From the NCBI GenBank assembly GCA_014381795.1, contig JACNKY010000355.1:1-5547 (forward strand): DNA of 5,547 bases, written 5' to 3'. Source of the DNA: Pseudomonadota bacterium (GTDB lineage Bacteria > SAR324 > NAC60-12). A program made the translations under genes and the position numbers. The notes below the pieces were generated by a model. The model had not been told where the DNA came from, made no database searches, and saw nothing but the letters and a program-made list of their open reading frames with translations. Positions 1-4,678 of this stretch are shown in pieces (position 1 is the stretch's first letter; each line of letters begins with the position of its first letter).

Positions 1-229
1 GTGCTCCTTCACGGCTACTCAGAGGATGTGCGTCAACTGGTCCAAAATATCTCGTGAAATCAACATGCTGCGCAGGAGTTAAATTTTGTTTGCGGAAGAG
101 TAGTACGATGTTTTCATGAAATGCATCCTTGATCGCATTCATGGTTGCTGATTCCAAATCCTCTGAAAGATCGACTCCACACACCTCTGCCCCCAATGCT
201 CCGCAGAGAGAATTTAGTTCAATTTGCAT
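1..229 (-). CDS. TauD/TfdA-family Fe(II)/2-oxoglutarate-dependent dioxygenase, N-terminal fragment (cut by window edge)
   Basis: Reading the minus strand from the ATG at 229 gives 76 uninterrupted codons that run off the window. The peptide begins MQIELNSLCGALGAEV, continues through GVDLSEDL and IVLLFRKQNLTPAQHVDF, and reaches RYFGPVDAHPL. This is the standard opening of TauD/TfdA proteins: an LGAEV-GVDLS strand, then a VLLFR-Q-LT-QH segment, then F-x-x-x-FG. Family members hydroxylate their substrate with Fe(II), O2 and 2-oxoglutarate, and are cytosolic. The HxD iron ligands and the distal His/Arg lie beyond the edge, so activity cannot be judged. The ATG is favoured because an in-frame TAA lies two codons upstream and the family motif starts soon after it. 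No clear Shine-Dalgarno sequence precedes it. The CoA-transferase gene ends 63 bp upstream on the same strand, so the two may be co-transcribed. Family assignment is fairly firm; the substrate (taurine, another sulfonate, a betaine, an amino acid) is unknown. Confidence 0.8.
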   Translation of the reverse strand, partial: MQIELNSLCGALGAEVCGVDLSEDLESATMNAIKDAFHENIVLLFRKQNLTPAQHVDFTRYFGPVDAHPLSSREGA

Positions 230-292
230 TATTTATCATTTAAATTTGGTTTAAATATAAAAATTGTCTATAAAGTCCGTAAATATAAATTA
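230..292. other. AT-rich intergenic gap between CoA-transferase and dioxygenase genes
   Basis: These 63 bp are almost entirely A and T. They contain a weak inverted repeat of ATTTAAA (238-244) and TTTAAAT (250-256) around a 5-nt spacer. With no G or C pairs and no adjacent T-run it is not a convincing terminator. I find no acceptable -35/-10 pair for a separate promoter, so read-through from the CoA-transferase gene is the simplest reading. Confidence 0.5.
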
Positions 293-1537
293 TCAAACCA
301 CACCCTTCTGTGCCAGTTGCCTGCATTCCACTTCATCCATTCCGAGCATTTCCGCTAAAATTTCATTCGTATGCTGACCTAGTGTAGGCGGAGCATTACG
401 GTAACTTACTGGAGTTGCGGACATTTTTAATGGACTGCCGATTAAACTCACATGTCCTTTTCCGGAAAGTGGATGCGGCATAGAAATTTCCATTTCACGA
501 TGCTGAATCTGAGGATCATCAAATACATCTTTGATAGTGTTTACAGGGCCACATGGAACCTGAAGCTTTTCAAGACCCTCCAACCAGAATTGAGTAGAAT
601 TACGTTGAGTCAATTCATCGAGCATTGGCGCTAATATTTTACGATTTTTAACTCGATCACTGTTTGATTTAAAACGGGAATCTTTCGGCAATTCTGGAAC
701 TCCAGCAAATTCACAAAACTTCCGGAACTGAATATCATTCCCTACAGCCAAAACAAAAAAACTGTCACGGGTTTGGAAAACCTGATATGGCACAATGTTC
801 GGATGAGCATTGCCGAAACGGTGCTGATTTTCTCCAGAAGTCAAATAATTAGAACCTGCATTTATTAACCATGCCGCCTGTGAATCCAGTAATGACAGGT
901 CGATGTGTTGGCCGTTTCCGCCAGCACTGGACTTTCCAGCCTGGCCACGATGTCGGACAGCCGCAAGGGTACTGACTGCCGCATACATTCCGCACATTAC
1001 ATCCGCAATTCCGACTCCAACTTTCGTGGGTGAACCGTCCGGTTCTCCGGTGACGCTCATTATTCCACCCATCGCCTGAATCATAAAATCGTAACCTAAT
1101 CGATGAGACTTTGGCCCTGTCTGTCCGAATCCAGAAATGGAACAATATATCAAATCCGGAAATTCATCTTTCATTGCAGAATAATCCAAACCATATTTTT
1201 TCAGACCGTCGACTTTGTAATTTTCGATCAGCACGTCACATTTGCCGGCCAGTTTACGGATCAGTTCCTGTCCTTCTGGTTTTGTAATATCCACGGTCAA
1301 TGAACGCTTGTTGCGGTTAGCACAAAGATAATACGCACTTTCACTGGTGTCATTTCCGTCTGCATCCTTAACATACGGAGGGCCCCATTTACGGGTATCA
1401 TCACCTGCTCCGGGACGTTCAATTTTGATCACATCCGCTCCAAGGTCACCTAACATTTGGGTACAGGTTGGTCCGGCCAAAATCCGGCTCATATCTAAAA
1501 TCCGTAAACCCTTTAGGGGGCCAGTATTATTTGTCAT
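293..1537 (-). CDS. CaiB/BaiF family (class III) CoA-transferase, SUGCT-like
   Basis: Complete 414-residue protein, the usual length for class III CoA-transferases, which move CoA between an acyl-CoA donor (often succinyl-CoA) and an acceptor carboxylate in the cytosol. Family marks seen: the N-terminal GLRILDMSRILAGP block (9-23), DLGADVIKIERPG-GDDTR-WGPP (31-54), NRNKRSLTVDI (74-84), the GFGQTGP turn (136-142), and GIADVMCG (176-183), whose D179 sits at the catalytic aspartate position. The C-terminus has APPTLGQHTNEIL (382-394). Recalled similarity is strongest to SUGCT, succinyl-CoA:glutarate CoA-transferase, including NRNK, the SNYL segment near 229, the IVPYQ-F-T-D block (248-258) and the terminal GVV. 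Glutarate or a related dicarboxylate or hydroxy acid is therefore a reasonable but unproven acceptor. Residues about 198-209 form a Gly/Ser-rich loop longer than the usual RTGxGQ turn. The start ATG directly precedes the conserved N-terminus; only a weak AGTAGA-like ribosome site lies about 9 nt upstream. Formyl-CoA or carnitine CoA-transferase activity is less likely but not excluded. Confidence 0.93.
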   Translation of the reverse strand: MTNNTGPLKGLRILDMSRILAGPTCTQMLGDLGADVIKIERPGAGDDTRKWGPPYVKDADGNDTSESAYYLCANRNKRSLTVDITKPEGQELIRKLAGKCDVLIENYKVDGLKKYGLDYSAMKDEFPDLIYCSISGFGQTGPKSHRLGYDFMIQAMGGIMSVTGEPDGSPTKVGVGIADVMCGMYAAVSTLAAVRHRGQAGKSSAGGNGQHIDLSLLDSQAAWLINAGSNYLTSGENQHRFGNAHPNIVPYQVFQTRDSFFVLAVGNDIQFRKFCEFAGVPELPKDSRFKSNSDRVKNRKILAPMLDELTQRNSTQFWLEGLEKLQVPCGPVNTIKDVFDDPQIQHREMEISMPHPLSGKGHVSLIGSPLKMSATPVSYRNAPPTLGQHTNEILAEMLGMDEVECRQLAQKGVV

Positions 1538-1638
1538 TGTTTGGGTCTACTTATAGTTTTAAGTGTATCAGGAGAGTGCTTTAGGCAATTGTTCGTTGCT
1601 GAAAGAGGAGGGTCGAGGTTATCACTAATTCGAGTTTT
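1538..1638. other. Intergenic gap, FAD oxidoreductase to CoA-transferase
   Basis: I see no gene, strong hairpin or T-run terminator in these 101 bp. A TATAAG hexamer lies about 14 nt before the CoA-transferase ATG on the minus strand, but nothing like TTGACA sits 16-18 bp upstream of it, so a promoter is not called. The gap is compatible with an operon that continues through it. Confidence 0.45.
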
Positions 1639-2817
1639 TTAAGCAAATGTTCCTACCCCATATGCCCCATTTAAGGTTTTACCTGTTTCAAAACGTGTCA
1701 TATCATACATTTCAATTGGAACACGCGGTTCATTACCAAGGACTTGTTGCGCTAAAGATTCTCCGACCGTGGGCGCCAGTTTGAAACCATGACCGCTGAA
1801 ACCTACCGCTACATGCAATCCTTCAAGGTCTGGCACAGGACCGATGATGGGGTTCCAATCCGGAGGAATGTCATACGGTCCTGTCCAACTCCGCACCAGT
1901 TTTGCATCGGCAAAGTCAGGCATACGATTTGCCATGCGTTTACCAATTCGTTCAATATGCTCCGTTTCCACTTCGTCTGTCATCTCATCTATGTAAGTTA
2001 CAGCGTCGCCTTGATCACCAGTGCCGACTAAAACCACTCCACCGGAGTCAGGTCGAAAGTAAATTTTTTCCGGAGTCAATAAATCTTTCACAATCGGCCA
2101 GTCTTTTTCATATGGCTGGTCTATTTTCAAAGTCAGCACTTTGTGTTTTCTGATTTCATAAGGAAATTCAACTTCAATCATTTTTCCCAAAGAATGAGTC
2201 CAGGGTCCTGCGGCCAAAATTAATACAGGTGTTTCAAAATCAAACTGCGGCGTCTCGATGATTTTGTTTGAACCGTTGATTCGAATCCCATTTACAGGAG
2301 TATCTGTAAAAATAGTCACTCCTAAATCTTTTGCACGCTGTGCGTATGCCGAAGTGGTCAGGTAAGGGTCACAGTAACCTGATCTTGATTCAAAGCCAAT
2401 TACATCCACATCTTCGAACTGCAGTAAAGGGTGAAGCTTCCATGCTTCTGCAGGAGTCAGGATTTGTGTCTCACTACCGTATTTATTCTGAGTGGAGAAG
2501 ACACTCTCCATCAGTGGCCGATGTTTTTCCGGTCCTAAAACAATTTGACCGGTACATGTAAATCCTGGATCACCACCAATTATCTGATCAAAGTTCTCAA
2601 AAATTTTTACACTTTCTACTGCATGGTGCACATTGGCTTCAATCGAATAATGACTGCGAGAAATCGCACAGGACTTGGATGTACCACCTGAGCAGATTTC
2701 ACCCTTTTCCAAAATAACCACGTTTTTAGCACCTTGATTGGCCAAATTGTATGCGATGCTACAACCAATGATTCCACCGCCGATAATGATATAATCTGCT
2801 GTCTGCTTTTGATTCAT
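1639..2817 (-). CDS. FAD-dependent DAO-family amine oxidoreductase (sarcosine oxidase beta / glycine oxidase-like)
   Basis: Complete 392-residue flavoprotein of the D-amino-acid oxidase fold, which oxidises the C-N bond of small amino acids or N-methylated amines to an imine, later hydrolysed. The N-terminus carries the Rossmann FAD motif IIIGGGIIGCSIAYNLA (10-26), followed by VVILEKG (33-39), where the acid at the strand end binds the ribose. GGTSKSCAISRSHYS (44-58) matches the G-T-x-K-S-x-A-x-x-R-x-H-Y-S block of sarcosine-oxidase-beta-like proteins. LAAGPWT (201-207) and the C-terminal PDWNPIIGPVP (319-329) and VGFSGHGFKLAPTVGE (338-353) are further FAD-binding blocks. There is no signal peptide, so a cytosolic enzyme is expected. 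No GcvT domain is attached, unlike the larger relative upstream. No ribosome site is visible before the ATG; a promoter-like element with a short leader is possible (see 2837-2865). It lies 141 bp after the ABC ATPase gene and 101 bp before the CoA-transferase gene. Family is certain; substrate is not. Confidence 0.92.
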   Translation of the reverse strand: MNQKQTADYIIIGGGIIGCSIAYNLANQGAKNVVILEKGEICSGGTSKSCAISRSHYSIEANVHHAVESVKIFENFDQIIGGDPGFTCTGQIVLGPEKHRPLMESVFSTQNKYGSETQILTPAEAWKLHPLLQFEDVDVIGFESRSGYCDPYLTTSAYAQRAKDLGVTIFTDTPVNGIRINGSNKIIETPQFDFETPVLILAAGPWTHSLGKMIEVEFPYEIRKHKVLTLKIDQPYEKDWPIVKDLLTPEKIYFRPDSGGVVLVGTGDQGDAVTYIDEMTDEVETEHIERIGKRMANRMPDFADAKLVRSWTGPYDIPPDWNPIIGPVPDLEGLHVAVGFSGHGFKLAPTVGESLAQQVLGNEPRVPIEMYDMTRFETGKTLNGAYGVGTFA

Positions 2818-2836
2818 TTTGTGTTTTAGACGCTAT

Positions 2837-2865
2837 AATATAATTTGTGGGATTAGAAGATGAAA
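2837..2865 (-). promoter_or_regulatory. Possible sigma-70-like promoter for the FAD oxidoreductase gene
   Basis: On the minus strand TTTCAT (2865-2860) and TATATT (2842-2837) are separated by 17 bp. The -10 is one mismatch from TATAAT, but the -35 is poor. A start point near 2830 would leave a leader of only about 12 nt, which fits the absence of a ribosome site before the ATG at 2817. Such AT-rich DNA yields -10-like hexamers easily, so this is tentative. Confidence 0.28.
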
Positions 2866-2876
2866 CATATCTAATC
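2851..2876. repeat. Inverted repeat GATTAGA-N12-TCTAATC (operator-like)
   Basis: Perfect 7-bp arms at 2851-2857 and 2870-2876 surround a 12-bp spacer. The centre, near 2863, falls on the proposed -35 hexamer of the FAD oxidoreductase promoter, where a dimeric repressor could block RNA polymerase. The symmetry is directly visible; the regulatory role is inferred, and no regulator gene is in the window. Confidence 0.4.
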
Positions 2877-2879
2877 ATC

Positions 2880-2897
2880 CAGACTAAAATCAGTCTG
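2880..2897. repeat. Inverted repeat CAGACT-N6-AGTCTG
   Basis: Perfect 6-bp arms at 2880-2885 and 2892-2897 enclose a 6-nt spacer. As RNA this would be a small hairpin; as DNA it could be a second protein site 3 bp from the GATTAGA dyad. No T-run follows on the minus strand, so it is not an obvious terminator. Confidence 0.35.
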
Positions 2898-2940
2898 TAT
2901 TTTAAAATTCAATCTGAGTAAAAGTATTAAGTGATTTTAG

Positions 2941-2968
2941 AATATTGTAACTTAATATTTACAATATT
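2941..2968. repeat. 10-bp inverted repeat spanning the ABC ATPase stop codon
   Basis: AATATTGTAA (2941-2950) and TTACAATATT (2959-2968) are perfect reverse complements around an 8-nt loop. On the minus strand the upstream arm contains the last two sense codons and the TAA stop of the ATPase gene (stop at 2961-2959). The mRNA could form a 10-bp, mostly A-U hairpin right at the end of the transporter genes. No U-tract follows, so a classical intrinsic terminator is not supported; a weak terminator, an RNA 3'-end stabiliser or a processing site are possible. Confidence 0.5.
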
Positions 2969-3714
2969 TGGCTTAAAAATTCTTTAGTACGAGGGTCTTT
3001 TGCTTTTTTGAAGAATGTCGCAGGCGGTCCGTGTTCCACAATAACCCCACGATCAGTGAAATAGATATGATCAGCCAACTCACGGGCAAATCCCATTTCG
3101 TGAGTTACCAAAATACAAGTCATTCCTTCTGAAGCTAGATCCTGAATCGTGACTAACACTTCTTTGACCGTTTCCGGATCAAGAGCGGCTGTCACTTCGT
3201 CAAACAGCATTACATCCGGGTTCATTGCGAGTGAACGTGCAATCGCGACACGCTGCTGCTGCCCTCCTGAGAGTTCTCCAGGATAAGTGTGTTTTTTGTC
3301 ATCAAGTCGAACCTTGCTGACCAGTGCTTCTGCTTTGGCGAGTACTTCCTCTTTGGACTCCTTCAATACCAGCATTGGAGCCATCATGATATTTTCCAGT
3401 GCGGTCTTGTGGGGAAAGAGGTTGTACTGTTGAAAAACCATCCCCACATTTTTGCGTAATTCAAGTTTGTTCAGATCTGGGTCATTAACTTCCAGGCCAT
3501 GAACTTTAATGGAACCTGAATTAATATCGTTAAGTGCGTTTATGCAGCGAATCAGCGTTGATTTTCCCGAACCTGAAGGACCAATAATACAAATCACTTC
3601 TCCCTTCATCACGTCAAAGCTGATTCCCTTAAGCACTTCCAACTCTCCGAAAGATTTGTAGACATCTTTTACGGAGACTATCGGATGTTCCGGTGTCCAG
3701 TTGTTTGTTGTCAT
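2959..3714 (-). CDS. Polar amino-acid-type ABC transporter ATP-binding protein (GlnQ/HisP/ArtP family)
   Basis: Complete 251-residue ABC ATPase, typical in length for the GlnQ/HisP family, which powers import of amino acids and related compounds from the cytosolic face of the membrane. All nucleotide-binding elements are present: Walker A GPSGSGKST (45-53), Q-loop VFQQYNLFPH (93-102), signature LSGGQQQR (148-155), Walker B VMLFDE (168-173), D-loop ALDPE (177-181) and H-loop histidine H205 in LVTHEMGFAREL. Residue 174 is Val (DEVTAALDPE) where many members have Pro; Val also occurs in this family, so function should be intact. The ATG at 3714 is preceded by AAGAGA (3725-3720), a good ribosome site that overlaps the permease stop codon, which fixes the start and suggests translational coupling. 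The permease gene ends 9 bp upstream, making this its partner. A 10-bp inverted repeat covers the stop codon. Substrate cannot be read from the ATPase. Confidence 0.95.
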   Translation of the reverse strand: MTTNNWTPEHPIVSVKDVYKSFGELEVLKGISFDVMKGEVICIIGPSGSGKSTLIRCINALNDINSGSIKVHGLEVNDPDLNKLELRKNVGMVFQQYNLFPHKTALENIMMAPMLVLKESKEEVLAKAEALVSKVRLDDKKHTYPGELSGGQQQRVAIARSLAMNPDVMLFDEVTAALDPETVKEVLVTIQDLASEGMTCILVTHEMGFARELADHIYFTDRGVIVEHGPPATFFKKAKDPRTKEFLSQIL

Positions 3715-3719
3715 ATCAA

Positions 3720-3725
3720 TCTCTT
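3720..3725 (-). promoter_or_regulatory. Ribosome binding site of the ABC ATPase gene
   Basis: The minus strand reads TAAGAGATTGATATG, so AAGAGA begins inside the permease stop codon and ends 5 nt before the ATPase ATG. It is the only clear Shine-Dalgarno sequence in the window, and its overlap with the stop favours coupled translation of the permease and ATPase. Confidence 0.7.
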
Positions 3726-4629
3726 ATAATTTAACAGAATAACGTTCTTCAAGTTTCAATGTCCAACGTGCAATTGGATAACAATACACAAAGAAAAGGA
3801 AAAGCGCGAATCCAAAAAAAGGAATTAATAACTCCGGATGATTGTCTTCGGCTTCCATAGCCTGTCGTGAAAGTGTAACTATTTCCTCCACACCAAGCAA
3901 GGACACCAGAGGGGTGGCCATTGTCAAAATCGCATACCAGTTCATCCAAGGAGGAATCATCCGTTTGAAGCATTGCGGTAGAATAATTTTCCATATTGTC
4001 TGCGAACGACTGAATGCCAAAGATTCAGCAGATTCCCATTGCCCAGTGGGAACGGACTGCACCGCGCCCCTGACTACCTCAGAAATATTGGCCATAATAG
4101 GTAGCGAAAGGCCAAAAACAGCCTTCATCCAGTCTGGAATCGGGATGATAGTGTCGCCTATTTCGATTTCAAAAGGGAAGGTCAGCATCACAATAAAGAG
4201 CAATACTAACCAGGGTGAATTGCGAAATAGTTGGGTGCTAAACCAGGAAAATTTTCGTACCGGTGACAAAAGCGAAATCTGACCCAAACCAAGCAGTACT
4301 CCTGTTGCAGTACCAATCAGCATCGTAAAAAAACTAATCAATAAATTCATCACAAATCCACTGCCGACAACAAAAGGCAACCAACGCCAAAGGGTCTCAA
4401 AGGCTTGAATGAGCGTGTATTTTGATTGCGCTAGAACGGCCAATGGATAGAAGCTAATCAATAAAAATATCACCAACAAAACCCACGGCGAAGAAGAAGC
4501 CAACCAACGGCTGAAACGCAAATCTTCCGGTTTTCCGGCAGAGTACCCTTGATACGGCAATAATACCGGCAAATCGCTTTGCTGTGAGTTGGATGAAATT
4601 CCCGGAATGTGGTTTAAATAACCGAACAT
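3724..4629 (-). CDS. Polar amino-acid-type ABC transporter permease (HisM/ArtM-like)
   Basis: Complete 301-residue inner-membrane permease. The first 45 or so residues are hydrophilic and probably cytoplasmic. Hydrophobic stretches follow at about 48-68, 86-118, 137-153, 170-190, 231-248 and 267-287, giving one more N-terminal helix than the ~220-residue HisM core. FRNSPWLVLLF (135-145) matches the FRxTPLLVQ block of amino-acid permeases. The EAA loop that docks on the ATPase spans about 184-229: EVVRGAVQSVPTGQWESAES, then LAFSRSQ and IILPQ. Its usual EAA---G reads ESA---A (A205 in place of Gly); I recall this GQWESAESLAF form from a subgroup of such permeases, so it is probably a subfamily trait. 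The ATG at 4629 has only a weak GAG about 10 nt upstream. It follows the GcvT-domain gene by 49 bp and precedes the ATPase gene by 9 bp. A second permease and a binding protein, usual for this type, are not in the window. Confidence 0.93.
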   Translation of the reverse strand: MFGYLNHIPGISSNSQQSDLPVLLPYQGYSAGKPEDLRFSRWLASSSPWVLLVIFLLISFYPLAVLAQSKYTLIQAFETLWRWLPFVVGSGFVMNLLISFFTMLIGTATGVLLGLGQISLLSPVRKFSWFSTQLFRNSPWLVLLFIVMLTFPFEIEIGDTIIPIPDWMKAVFGLSLPIMANISEVVRGAVQSVPTGQWESAESLAFSRSQTIWKIILPQCFKRMIPPWMNWYAILTMATPLVSLLGVEEIVTLSRQAMEAEDNHPELLIPFFGFALFLFFVYCYPIARWTLKLEERYSVKL

Positions 4630-4678
4630 TGTTTTATAACTCGAATAAATTTAAATTAAAATATTGAAATATCAATCA
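4630..4678. other. AT-rich gap before the ABC permease gene
   Basis: These 49 bp are nearly all A and T and include a self-complementary AATTTAAATT. No GC-rich stem with a T-run is present, so transcription from the oxidoreductase gene into the transporter genes is likely. A weak GAG near 4640 on the minus strand is the only ribosome-site candidate for the permease. Confidence 0.4.

Noticed and set aside
849..1145. 98-codon minus-strand open frame inside the CoA-transferase gene
   Set aside because: Out of frame with the real gene, which is intact across the region; Trp/Arg/Cys-rich composition is typical of a shadow frame, and there is no frameshift to explain.
1639..2817. L-2-hydroxyglutarate oxidase (LhgO), which would pair with a glutarate hydroxylase
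   Set aside because: Tempting beside a glutarate-type CoA-transferase and a dioxygenase, but the GTSKSCAISRSHYS block and the C-terminal PIIGPVP/GFSGHGF blocks fit sarcosine-oxidase-beta-like proteins, and the LhgO block GHNSGVIHAGVYY is absent.
2834..2839. Perfect TATAAT on the plus strand as a divergent promoter
   Set aside because: No plus-strand gene follows it; the hexamer arises in an AT-rich stretch and has no matching -35.
2880..2897. Intrinsic terminator after the ABC ATPase gene
   Set aside because: The 6-bp stem is followed on the minus strand by GATGATTAG rather than a T-run, and the nearby stop-codon hairpin also lacks a T-run.
2959..3714. DEVTAALDPE after Walker B as a sign of an inactive ATPase
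   Set aside because: The catalytic D172 and E173 and all other motifs are intact; Val in place of Pro at 174 occurs in active members of this family.
3842..4282. 146-codon open frame on the plus strand
   Set aside because: It lies wholly antisense to the permease gene, has no recognisable domain, and the permease frame has clear family motifs and a membrane pattern. It is a shadow of that gene.
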